A stretch of DNA of 11,641 nucleotides. Origin: DAXETY01 sp051155755. Its GTDB lineage: Bacteria > Desulfobacterota > Desulfobacteria > Desulfobacterales > SG8-13. Every line of letters begins with the position of its first letter. Within the stretch, counting starts at the first letter, position 1. A program made the position numbers and the translations under genes. Below the pieces are notes generated by a model. It ran no database searches and was not told the DNA's origin. It worked only from the letters and a program-made list of their open reading frames with translations. Positions 1 through 6,859 of the stretch are shown here, in pieces. Location of the stretch: assembly GCA_051155755.1 (NCBI GenBank), contig DAXETY010000071.1:1-11641 (forward strand). Reading direction: 5' to 3'.

Positions 1-54
1 GTTGTAGGATTCATTCGCTTGGTAAAGAGATCGGGTAAATACGAAAATAATCGT

Positions 55-882
55 TTATTCCGTCTTGTGGGAGGGATAACTGCCGAGCAGCTTGACCATC
101 AGGGCGCGGGATTCGAGCTCCATGAAGGCAAAACGCACGTCGTCCTCTTGAATGCCGCCTTCGAAATCGGTGTAGAAGGTGTACTTCCAGGGCTCTTCGG
201 GGATGGGTCTGGATTCGAGTTTGGTCAGGTTCAGGTTGTGGCGTTTGAAAATCGTCAGGCAGTCCACCAGCGCGCCGGGGTAGTGGCGGGTCTGAAAGGC
301 CAGCGAGGTCTTGGCCGCATCCGGGATCGGGTCAGGCAGGCGGTCTTTGCGGGCGATGACGAAAAAACGCGTGGAGTTGGAAACGTTTGACTGGATGTTC
401 CGGTTTAAAATGGCCAGGTCGTAATATTCGGCGCAAAGTTCGGAGGCGATGGCGGCACAGTCCGTTTCCTTGGACCGGGAAACCATTCGGGCGGCGCCGG
501 CGGTATCGTATACGAGTACCGGTTCAATGCCGTGTTCCTTGAGAAAATTGCGGCACTGGGACAGGGCGTGGGGGTGTGAATAGGCCTTGCGGATGGCGGC
601 CAGATCGCTGCCCTTGCGGGCCAGCAGGGTGTGACGAATGGGGGTGTAGACCTCGGCGGCGATGGCCACATCCCGGGAGAGGAGCAGGTCGTAATTTTCC
701 ACCACGGTTCCGGCGATGGTGTTTTCAGCCGGAATGTAGCCGAACTCGACGCTGCCCTGCTCCACCGCCTCGAAGACTTCCTCGAAGGTGATGCAGCCCA
801 GCGATTCGGTTTCTTTGCCGAAATGCCGCAGCAGCGACAGCTCGCTGTAGGCGCCCTTGATTCCTTGAAAAGCGATTTTCAC
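55..882 (-). CDS. pheA: Prephenate dehydratase with C-terminal ACT domain
   Basis: Converts prephenate to phenylpyruvate, the last committed step to phenylalanine, in the cytoplasm. The protein has 275 residues, the usual size for a stand-alone bacterial PheA without a fused chorismate mutase. The catalytic domain (about 1-178) shows ENTIAG at 53-58, SHPHALSQC at 102-110 and the NSTRFFVI signature with the essential Thr-Arg-Phe at 171-173. The ACT regulatory domain (about 190-270) has the GAL segment at 203-205 and ESRP at 223-226, the two motifs known in this family for phenylalanine binding, so feedback inhibition by Phe is likely. The start is GTG and overlaps the tyrA stop as GTGA, indicating translational coupling. 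It is the last gene of the visible operon. The 54 bases after its stop show no clear terminator. Chorismate mutase activity must come from elsewhere, most simply the AroQ domain of the aroE fusion in the same operon. Confidence 0.96.
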   Translation of the reverse strand: MKIAFQGIKGAYSELSLLRHFGKETESLGCITFEEVFEAVEQGSVEFGYIPAENTIAGTVVENYDLLLSRDVAIAAEVYTPIRHTLLARKGSDLAAIRKAYSHPHALSQCRNFLKEHGIEPVLVYDTAGAARMVSRSKETDCAAIASELCAEYYDLAILNRNIQSNVSNSTRFFVIARKDRLPDPIPDAAKTSLAFQTRHYPGALVDCLTIFKRHNLNLTKLESRPIPEEPWKYTFYTDFEGGIQEDDVRFAFMELESRALMVKLLGSYPSHKTE

Positions 883-1604
883 TTTTCCAGCTCCCGGTTG
901 ATCTTGTCGGCCGCGGCCAGAAAGGCCTCGCGCGTATTCGCGGCATAGGGATTGTATCGATTCATGTCCACGAACAGCTGCCAGGTGTCGTGCTCGACCA
1001 CCCCTAGAATGTGCAGCAGACGCTTGTAGCCCTCGGTATCGATGGATAGCGGCTCGGCGCCGAAGTCCGCCAGACTGCGGCCGATGAAATGCGTCAGCGA
1101 AAGGCTGACTGCGATCTGGCGGTCGTGATCTTCGGGCGTGGTTTCGATCACCGTCAGTTGTTTTTCTTTAAGGTAGGCGCGGATTTTGCGCAGCGGTGAC
1201 GGATCGATGCGCACCGGGCACAGGGCGATTTTCATCCCCCGCAGGGTATCGGCGGCGCTGTCCGGTCCGAACATGGGATGAGTGGCCAGGATGGGGACAT
1301 GGGCCGGCAGCCGTTCGAGCATCCACTGCACCGGGTAGACCTTCACCGAGCAGACGTCGATTACGACGGTATCCGGGCCGAGCTTCGGTGCGACGGTTTC
1401 CAGGGTGTCCCGCATGGTCGAGATGGGAACGGCCAGAATCAAGAAACGCTGGCGGCAGACCTCATCGAGTGAGGCGTTGCGGATGTTTTGGCCGGTTTCC
1501 GAGACCGGAATCGGTTTGCGGCCGCAGACCGCCACCTCGAAATCCTGCGCCAGGTAGCGCGCTGCCAGTTTGCCGAAGCGTCCGTATCCGATGATGCCGA
1601 TCAT
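879..1604 (-). CDS. tyrA: Prephenate/arogenate dehydrogenase, compact form
   Basis: NAD(P)-dependent oxidative decarboxylation of prephenate (or arogenate) on the way to tyrosine. The 241-residue protein starts with a Rossmann dinucleotide site, GYGRFG at 6-11, followed by DVCSVK at 83-88, THPMFGP at 108-114 (His of the catalytic motif) and SLTHFIG at 169-175, whose His matches the conserved substrate-site histidine of the family. There is no ACT domain and no fused chorismate mutase. The protein is shorter than the roughly 280-370 residues of many bacterial TyrA proteins, and the HPMFGPDS form resembles plant arogenate dehydrogenases, so substrate preference is open. ATG start, with GGTGAG just upstream as a possible ribosome site; that site is the end of a repetitive GC-rich motif. 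The stop overlaps the pheA GTG by four bases. A 153-base gap separates it from aroC upstream, which may allow extra control. Confidence 0.93.
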   Translation of the reverse strand: MIGIIGYGRFGKLAARYLAQDFEVAVCGRKPIPVSETGQNIRNASLDEVCRQRFLILAVPISTMRDTLETVAPKLGPDTVVIDVCSVKVYPVQWMLERLPAHVPILATHPMFGPDSAADTLRGMKIALCPVRIDPSPLRKIRAYLKEKQLTVIETTPEDHDRQIAVSLSLTHFIGRSLADFGAEPLSIDTEGYKRLLHILGVVEHDTWQLFVDMNRYNPYAANTREAFLAAADKINRELEK

Positions 1605-1605
1605 A

Positions 1606-1635
1606 TCTCACCGCCGAGCCGCCGAGACCGCAGAG
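1606..1635 (-). repeat. Degenerate CTCGGCGG-type repeat before tyrA
   Basis: Read on the minus strand, the sequence is CTCTGCGG, then TCTCGGCGG, then CTCGGCGG, then TGAGAT directly before the tyrA ATG. Three near-copies of an 8-9 base unit stand in a row. Short runs of CTCTGCG-like units ending in GGTGA are, from memory, a common dispersed intergenic motif in cyanobacteria and Desulfobacterota-type genomes. The last copy supplies GGTGAG, the only Shine-Dalgarno-like sequence for tyrA. Confidence 0.5.
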
Positions 1636-1644
1636 AAAATTCTA

Positions 1645-1679
1645 TTTTTATTTGGCGTTGAGAGGGCGCCAAATAAAAA
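1645..1679. repeat. Perfect 13-bp inverted repeat between aroC and tyrA
   Basis: The arms are 1645-1657 (TTTTTATTTGGCG) and 1667-1679 (its exact reverse complement), around a 9-base loop. In either orientation the T-rich side is 5' of the GC core and the A-rich side is 3', so no U tract follows the hairpin and it does not look like a standard intrinsic terminator. In the operon transcript it would form a stable stem about 40 bases before the tyrA start. It could be an RNA processing or stability element, a control hairpin, or part of a dispersed repeat. Confidence 0.75.
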
Positions 1680-1757
1680 AACAAACCTACGGTCATGAAT
1701 ACGATGTAATATCAACTATTCTATCCTTGTGCAGGTGGTTGTTGATTCGTTTGCAAT

Positions 1758-2837
1758 TTAGGCCCGCGTTTTTTGAATCAGGGCAAAGTCCGCCAGCACC
1801 AGGGCGGCCATGGTTTCCACGATGGGCACTGCCCGGGGTACCACGCAGGGGTCGTGGCGTCCTTTGGCTTCCAGAACGGTCTTTTCCCCCTCGAAATCGG
1901 ATGTGGTCTGGCTCAGGCCGATGGTGGCCGGCGGTTTGAAGGCCACCCGAAACACGATGGGTTCGCCGTTGGAAATGCCGCCCTGCACACCACCGGAGAA
2001 ATTGGTCGCCGTACCCAGGCGCTCGCCCTTGCTCACGAAAGGGTCGTTGTGGGCCGAGCCCTGCATGCGGGTGCCGGCAAAGCCGGAGCCGATCTCAAAA
2101 CCCTTGGTGGCTGGAATCGACAGCATGGCCTGGGCCAGCTTGGCCTCCATCTTGTCGAACACCGGTTCGCCCCAGCCCGGGGGCACGCCGCGGCAGGCGC
2201 AGGTGACGATGCCGCCGATGGAGTCTTTGGCTTCCTTGGCCGCCGCGATGGCGTCTTCCATCCGGCGGGCGGCATCTGCATCCGGGCAGCGCACCAGGTT
2301 GGCGTCCACCTGGATGCGGGAGGTTTGATCCAAATCGACGTCCAGGGCTTCGATGGTGCCGACGGCACTAACCCATGCCACGATTTCCACACCGTAGGCC
2401 TGCTTTAGAAACGTTTCGGCCATGGCGCCGGCGGCCACCCGGCCGATGGTCTCGCGGGCGCTGGAGCGCCCTCCCCCGCTGGAAGCACGGATTCCGTACT
2501 TCATCTGATAGGTGTAGTCGGCATGGGACGGCCGGGGGATGTCTCGCATGCGGTTGTAATCCGACGGGCGCTGGTCGCGGTTGGCCACAAACAGTCCGAT
2601 GGGCGTGCCCAGGGTGACGCCGTTTTCCACTCCGGAGAGAATGCGCACTTGATCGGCTTCGCTGCGGTCGGTGGTGAGTTTGCTCTGCCCCGGACGGCGG
2701 CGGTCGAGCTGGGGCTGGATGTCGGCCTCCGACAGTGCGATCCGGGGCGGATAGCCGTCGACGATGGCGCCGACGCCTCTGCCGTGGGATTCACCGTAGG
2801 TAGTGACGCGGTAGAGCCTGCCGAATGTGCTGGACAT
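1758..2837 (-). CDS. aroC: Chorismate synthase
   Basis: Makes chorismate from 5-enolpyruvylshikimate-3-phosphate by anti-1,4 elimination, using reduced FMN, in the cytoplasm. The full-length protein has 359 residues. Family signatures are all present: GESHG at 15-19 with the conserved His18, the flavin/phosphate-binding ASSGGGRSSARET at 118-130, GISNGEP at 287-293, and RHDPCVVPRAVPIVE at 327-341 with His328 and Arg335. The ATG start is supported by AAAGGA at 2845-2850, seven bases upstream. The gene follows the glycosyltransferase with about 100 bases between them; I found no convincing promoter there (only weak TTGTGA- and TTGGGC-like boxes), so it is probably read from the operon promoter, possibly with a weak internal start. 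Its product feeds the AroQ domain and then TyrA and PheA encoded beside it. Confidence 0.98.
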   Translation of the reverse strand: MSSTFGRLYRVTTYGESHGRGVGAIVDGYPPRIALSEADIQPQLDRRRPGQSKLTTDRSEADQVRILSGVENGVTLGTPIGLFVANRDQRPSDYNRMRDIPRPSHADYTYQMKYGIRASSGGGRSSARETIGRVAAGAMAETFLKQAYGVEIVAWVSAVGTIEALDVDLDQTSRIQVDANLVRCPDADAARRMEDAIAAAKEAKDSIGGIVTCACRGVPPGWGEPVFDKMEAKLAQAMLSIPATKGFEIGSGFAGTRMQGSAHNDPFVSKGERLGTATNFSGGVQGGISNGEPIVFRVAFKPPATIGLSQTTSDFEGEKTVLEAKGRHDPCVVPRAVPIVETMAALVLADFALIQKTRA

Positions 2838-2936
2838 GGCGAGATCCTTTCTCGTTTCGATATGGTCAGTAAAACCGGCCGCCCAATTGGACTATCTGGC
2901 AGAGTTAGTCACAATTCTTCATTCCGACCAAATTTT

Positions 2937-4070
2937 CTACTTTAAGTTTACCAACCGCTTCAGCAGCGCCTCCATAGCCCGAGCGCGATTCCGTTGAGAA
3001 AACTTGTCTGCCAGCATGACCCCTTTTTCCGCATTCGCCTGCGCTTGCGCCGGATGCTCAAGGTGGGAGATGATCTCGCCAGCCCATTTCTCCAAATTCC
3101 ATCCTTCCAGTATGGTTGGCACCCCGTCATCTTTCATAATTTCCGATGCTCCGACCTCTGATCCAACAATAGCCGGCGTACCGCACGCCAGCGCCTCCAA
3201 AACGACACGACCGTATTCTTCGATCTTTGCTGGATAAACGAACACGTCCAAGGCATGGTAATACAATTCAACGTTTTCTACGGGAGGGGCGAAAGTAACC
3301 GCATTTTCCAGGCCCAGTTGTTTCGCATAATTCCTGTACCATTCAATCGATCGGTCTTTTCCGACGACTACGAATCGCATTTCAGGAAAATAGGACCATA
3401 CACTTGCGGCAACTTCCAGAAAAAATCGTACGTTTCGCTTTTGAAACGCGCCGGAAGTAATTAACCCGGCCACGTAGGCCTGATCCGGCAGCCGCAGCAT
3501 AAGCCGGCCTTGATGACGGAATTCCTGATGGTTTAGCGTGTTGAACAGTGCGGTATCAACCCCCTGGTAGAAAACCACCACTCTTGAAGGCTCCAGTCCA
3601 TATCGCAGTGTTAAATCCCGTTTCATGAGCTCAGAATTGGCAACAAGATATCTATAGCGGCTTTTTCTAATTATACGCTGCTGGAAACGAATAAGCGCGT
3701 TGTTTTCTGGGGGTGCAGAACCATGGATACGCTCGTGGGCCAGAGCCACACAATTATGTATCACCAGGATATCGTCTGAGCAGGCGTCATTATGGCTTAT
3801 AAACAAGTCCGGTTTGATGACGGCAATGTAGCGTTTTACAAACCAGTTGAAGAACCTGCGACGACAATCGCTGTTTATCGGTAAACGAGGAATCCGGAAC
3901 CATTGAAATCCATGCTGTTTCAGACGAGGAAGGTCAATCCGTTCGGCACAAATGCGTACATCGTACCCCATTCTTTGCACATATTCGGCCTGTTCGAGTA
4001 CATTGCGAACCGCACCTGTATTTCGACGAATCTGCCTAATGGAAAATATGACCAGCGTTCGATGTTTCAA
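2937..4070 (-). CDS. GT4-family glycosyltransferase, LPS/surface polysaccharide type
   Basis: Probable retaining GT-B glycosyltransferase that transfers a sugar from a nucleotide donor to a lipid-linked or LPS acceptor at the inner face of the cytoplasmic membrane. The 377-residue protein has an N-terminal acceptor half (about 1-190) and a C-terminal donor half with KRNVRFFLEVA near 211, VVVGKDR at 234-240 and the GT4 EX7E motif, Glu284 and Glu292 in EEYGRVVLEALACGTPAIV. There is no signal peptide or membrane span. The start is TTG, overlapping the ligase stop as TTGA; GGGGA lies just upstream, and the next Met is residue 34, beyond the first beta strand, so the TTG start is preferred. GC is roughly 45% in sampled stretches, against 60% or more in the adjoining aro genes. 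It is coupled to the ligase gene, so both probably act on the same polysaccharide. Donor and acceptor sugars cannot be told from sequence. Confidence 0.88.
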   Translation of the reverse strand: MKHRTLVIFSIRQIRRNTGAVRNVLEQAEYVQRMGYDVRICAERIDLPRLKQHGFQWFRIPRLPINSDCRRRFFNWFVKRYIAVIKPDLFISHNDACSDDILVIHNCVALAHERIHGSAPPENNALIRFQQRIIRKSRYRYLVANSELMKRDLTLRYGLEPSRVVVFYQGVDTALFNTLNHQEFRHQGRLMLRLPDQAYVAGLITSGAFQKRNVRFFLEVAASVWSYFPEMRFVVVGKDRSIEWYRNYAKQLGLENAVTFAPPVENVELYYHALDVFVYPAKIEEYGRVVLEALACGTPAIVGSEVGASEIMKDDGVPTILEGWNLEKWAGEIISHLEHPAQAQANAEKGVMLADKFSQRNRARAMEALLKRLVNLK

Positions 4071-5398
4071 AAATTTTTCCCCATTTTTCTTGACGTTCTT
4101 CTATTTTCCAAAAGCCAGACACAATACATTAAAACGGCCATAATCCATCCAAGAAACCGGATCACATCGCGCTGATCAATGATCGAAATCGTTAGACCGG
4201 CAACAGCAACGATTGTGACCAGTGAAAGGCCGACCTGGGCGATGGAAGCATGATCCCGATCTCCGTGTAGAAGTAATTTCAGGAAATAGCCACCCATCCA
4301 TGTCAGACCCACCAAAAAGAATAACAGTCCGATAACGCCTCGCGTTGCCCACTGATAGAGGTACTCATTATGAGGTTCTGTGGAATAAAAAAACATGTGC
4401 TTCGGCAGTTGGCCTGATTCGACTGCAGTACGAACCCGATTTCGGTAGCCGGAATAACCTGTTCCCAGCAGCGGTGCTTGACGGATTTCCAACCAAGCTT
4501 GCTCCCACATAAGAAAACGCACTTCGACAGCATTTTCCGGATCAAACTCGCCTAACTTTGCCCAATCTGTTTGCACTGCGGCAATTCGTGTCTGTACGTA
4601 GTTTGTTTGCCATAAACCCACGGCAATCAAAACCATCAGGCTCACGATTCCAAGGATTGCATAACGATTCAGCCTGAGTGAACGAGTTGCCATGATCAAC
4701 GAGATAGCGATCAGAATCGGTATTGCCAGCCATCCACCCCGAGAGCCCGACAGTACCGATGCGCAAATACCGGAAGTCAATCCGATGACTGACAATATTT
4801 GTAGTCCTTGATGGCGGGAAATCGGCAGCAGCGCCAGGGATGCAAATCCCAGAAAAAGCCCCGCGTTTCCGAAATGAATTGCGTGAGTTGCTCCATACAC
4901 GCGCCCCGAATGCAAAAACATGAATCCAATTGCATATATTCCGAAAGCAGCGGCACTGAGCGCAATGATCGTTAACACGGTTTGGAGACTCAAGCGCAGC
5001 CACCAAAGTAGCAGAAAGACAAAGGGTATGCCAAACAATAGAAGCTGGCGTTTGACCCGGCTTGCCGCAAAATCGCTGCCATCAACCAGAAAGTAATTCA
5101 GTATGGGTATGGCTAAATAGATCATCAATATTCCAAAGCGCCAAATGAGTCGATTGTTCTTACCGAGCTCCAGCCGCCATGTACGATGGGTTGCTACGGC
5201 GACAGCAAGTCCAGCCAGCGTGTTTAAGGCCCATACAATACCGCTGAAATCATCGATGATTAAGAAAGATATGGGACCGGAGGCGAACAGGGCTATGGCC
5301 AATGATTTGGCGATCTTGGTTGCCGTGGTGCGGGTACGGACGGAAAATGCAAAAACTGAATTATTCAGGTTTGATTTATTCGGGTTTGATTTATCCAC
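4067..5398 (-). CDS. O-antigen ligase/polymerase family membrane protein (WaaL/Wzy type)
   Basis: Integral membrane protein of the Wzy_C/WaaL superfamily, which moves undecaprenyl-linked glycans to lipid A-core or extends them on the periplasmic side. The 443 residues contain about ten to twelve hydrophobic segments, starting near residue 30 and ending near 430. Between them lies a polar stretch at about 265-350, matching the large periplasmic loop of the family. Conserved features are SGSRGGWL at 217-224, WEQAWLEIRQAPLLGTGYSG at 298-317 and PHNEYLYQWATRG at 342-354; His343 corresponds to the catalytically important histidine of the PHNxYL motif. The start is GTG, with AAGGA seven bases upstream. 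The N-terminus holds a tandem KSNPN/KSNLN repeat. GC is about 47% in a sampled stretch, below the neighbours. It overlaps the downstream glycosyltransferase by four bases. Ligase and polymerase cannot be separated on motifs alone; the neighbouring core-type glycosyltransferase favours a ligase. Confidence 0.85.
   Translation of the reverse strand: MDKSNPNKSNLNNSVFAFSVRTRTTATKIAKSLAIALFASGPISFLIIDDFSGIVWALNTLAGLAVAVATHRTWRLELGKNNRLIWRFGILMIYLAIPILNYFLVDGSDFAASRVKRQLLLFGIPFVFLLLWWLRLSLQTVLTIIALSAAAFGIYAIGFMFLHSGRVYGATHAIHFGNAGLFLGFASLALLPISRHQGLQILSVIGLTSGICASVLSGSRGGWLAIPILIAISLIMATRSLRLNRYAILGIVSLMVLIAVGLWQTNYVQTRIAAVQTDWAKLGEFDPENAVEVRFLMWEQAWLEIRQAPLLGTGYSGYRNRVRTAVESGQLPKHMFFYSTEPHNEYLYQWATRGVIGLLFFLVGLTWMGGYFLKLLLHGDRDHASIAQVGLSLVTIVAVAGLTISIIDQRDVIRFLGWIMAVLMYCVWLLENRRTSRKMGKNF
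5363..5392 (-). repeat. 15-bp tandem repeat in the ligase N-terminus
   Basis: Two adjacent 15-base units at 5363-5377 and 5378-5392 differ at one base. They encode KSNPN and KSNLN at the start of the ligase. The unit is a multiple of three, so gain or loss of a copy would keep the frame. Confidence 0.7.
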
Positions 5399-5558
5399 TC
5401 AAATTTCCTTGGATCAAACTTGAATTAATCCTTCGTGATCGGATTTAGGTTCAGAAAGGTTCCTTCGTTCCGATAAGAATGAAGATAGATTCATTTTCTT
5501 ACTCCGAAGCACCCTTCTAGAAGTGAGACCCATGTTCGAATTTCAACCGAGATGGAAT
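5399..5558. other. aroA-ligase spacer with imperfect hairpin
   Basis: 160 bases without an assigned gene. The clearest structure is TAAGAATGAA (5474-5483) facing TTCATTTTCTTA (5490-5501) around a six-base loop; flanking CTTCG and CGAAG sequences extend the symmetry imperfectly over 5462-5510. No U tract follows, so it is not an obvious terminator. A 26-codon ORF (5414-5494, minus) with GGAG seven bases before its ATG also lies here; there is no other support for it. The ligase ribosome site AAGGA is at the downstream end. No convincing sigma-70 promoter was seen. Confidence 0.4.
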
Positions 5559-6821
5559 TCAAGCGTTTAGAACTGACGCAAACACCTCCCAGAAATTGGG
5601 AAACGATTTTTTTACGCATTCTTCGCCGGTGATTTTCACGCCCGGGGTTTTCAATCCGGCCAGGGCAAAGCTCATGGCGATGCGGTGGTCCTTGTAGGTT
5701 TCGATCTCAGCCCCGTGGGGGCTGCCGCCGGTAACGGCCAGCGAGGATTCGCCGGTTTCGGCATTGACCCCCATCTTGGCGAGCTCGGCCGCCACCGCTT
5801 CCAGGCGGTTGCTTTCCTTGGCCCGCAGGTGGGCCACGTTTTCGATGACGGTGGTTCCCTCGGCAAAGGCGGCGGTCACCGCCATGGTCGGCACCATGTC
5901 GGGCATGTCGGCCATGTCCACGTTTATGGCTTTCAGGGGGCGGCCGGTCACCCGGATGCCGTCGGACTTGGATTCCACGTTACAGCCCATAGCGGAGAGG
6001 CAGTCCACAAAGCGGGCATCGCCCTGCCGTGAACGGCGACGGGTGCCCTGCACTTTTACACTGCCGCCGGTGATGGCCGCCGCCGCCCAGAAATAGCCGG
6101 CCTGGGAGTGATCGGCTTCCACGGTGTAGTCACCGGCCCGGTAGCGCTGGCCGGGCTCGATTCGGAAAAAATCGTAACCCTGCCGCTGAACCGCGATGCC
6201 GAAGTTCTCCATCACTTCCAGGGTCAGGTCGATGTAGGGGCGGGACACCGGGCCTTCGGTGACCACAATCTCCACCGATTTTTCTGCAAAAGGGGCGGTC
6301 AGCAGCAGGGCCGACAGGTACTGGCTGCTCAGTTTGCAGCGCAGCTGCGTGCGACCGCCGAAGGGCAGCCCGCCTTCGATGCGCACCGGCGGACATCCGT
6401 TGCGGTTGACGGATTCGGCCCGCATGCCCAGTTGCTGCATGGCGTCGAGCAAATCGGCCACCGGACGCTCCTGCATGCGGGCGGTGCCGGTGAGCACGAC
6501 GGTGCCGCGGGCCAGGGCCGCCACGGCCGTTAGCAGGCGCATGGAGGTGCCCGAGTTGGCCAGGTCCACCGGTTTGAGCGGCGCGGTCATCGCACCGCCG
6601 GTCCCATCGATCCGGCGGTCGTCGCCCGCTTCGTCGTAGGCAGCGCCCAGCTGCACCAGGCAGGCCAGGGTCAGCCGGGTGTCTTCGCTGTCCAGCGGAT
6701 TGCGGATGCGGCTGCGGCCTTCGGCCAGGGCGGCGGCGATGAACATCCGGTGGGTGTAGCTCTTGGAGCCGGGCACTGCGACGGTGACGTCGCCGATGGA
6801 TGTGGGTTGGATCTGGATCAA
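5559..6821 (-). CDS. aroA: 3-phosphoshikimate 1-carboxyvinyltransferase (EPSP synthase)
   Basis: Joins phosphoenolpyruvate and shikimate-3-phosphate to form EPSP, the step before AroC, in the cytoplasm. The protein has 420 residues, normal for the family. Motifs in order: GSKSYTHR at 18-25 with Lys20 for PEP/shikimate-phosphate contact, LANSGTSMRLL at 87-97, ARMQERPVADL at 114-124, SSQYLSALL at 165-173, DMPDM at 305-309 with the likely catalytic Asp308, RAKESNRLE at 333-341 and YKDHRIAMSFA at 376-386. The glycine in NSGT (the position of E. coli Gly96) is retained, which in characterised enzymes goes with glyphosate sensitivity. The usual GDxSSAxYF segment reads ADHSQAGYF here (236-244), a mild departure. 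The start is TTG, supported by AAGGGGGA at 6827-6834 with good spacing; the next Met is residue 27 and would cut off the catalytic lysine. It lies 38 bases after the aroQE fusion. Confidence 0.97.
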   Translation of the reverse strand: MIQIQPTSIGDVTVAVPGSKSYTHRMFIAAALAEGRSRIRNPLDSEDTRLTLACLVQLGAAYDEAGDDRRIDGTGGAMTAPLKPVDLANSGTSMRLLTAVAALARGTVVLTGTARMQERPVADLLDAMQQLGMRAESVNRNGCPPVRIEGGLPFGGRTQLRCKLSSQYLSALLLTAPFAEKSVEIVVTEGPVSRPYIDLTLEVMENFGIAVQRQGYDFFRIEPGQRYRAGDYTVEADHSQAGYFWAAAAITGGSVKVQGTRRRSRQGDARFVDCLSAMGCNVESKSDGIRVTGRPLKAINVDMADMPDMVPTMAVTAAFAEGTTVIENVAHLRAKESNRLEAVAAELAKMGVNAETGESSLAVTGGSPHGAEIETYKDHRIAMSFALAGLKTPGVKITGEECVKKSFPNFWEVFASVLNA

Positions 6822-6859
6822 GAAAATCCCCCTTGGTCCCGCTTTAAACTAAAATCACC

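Noticed and set aside
1645..1679. 13-bp hairpin as a bidirectional intrinsic terminator
   Set aside because: The T tract lies 5' of the GC core and the A tract 3' in both directions, so the RNA would have no U run after the stem.
1773..2408. 211-codon plus-strand open frame opposite aroC
   Set aside because: Shadow frame produced by high GC; aroC motifs are complete on the other strand.
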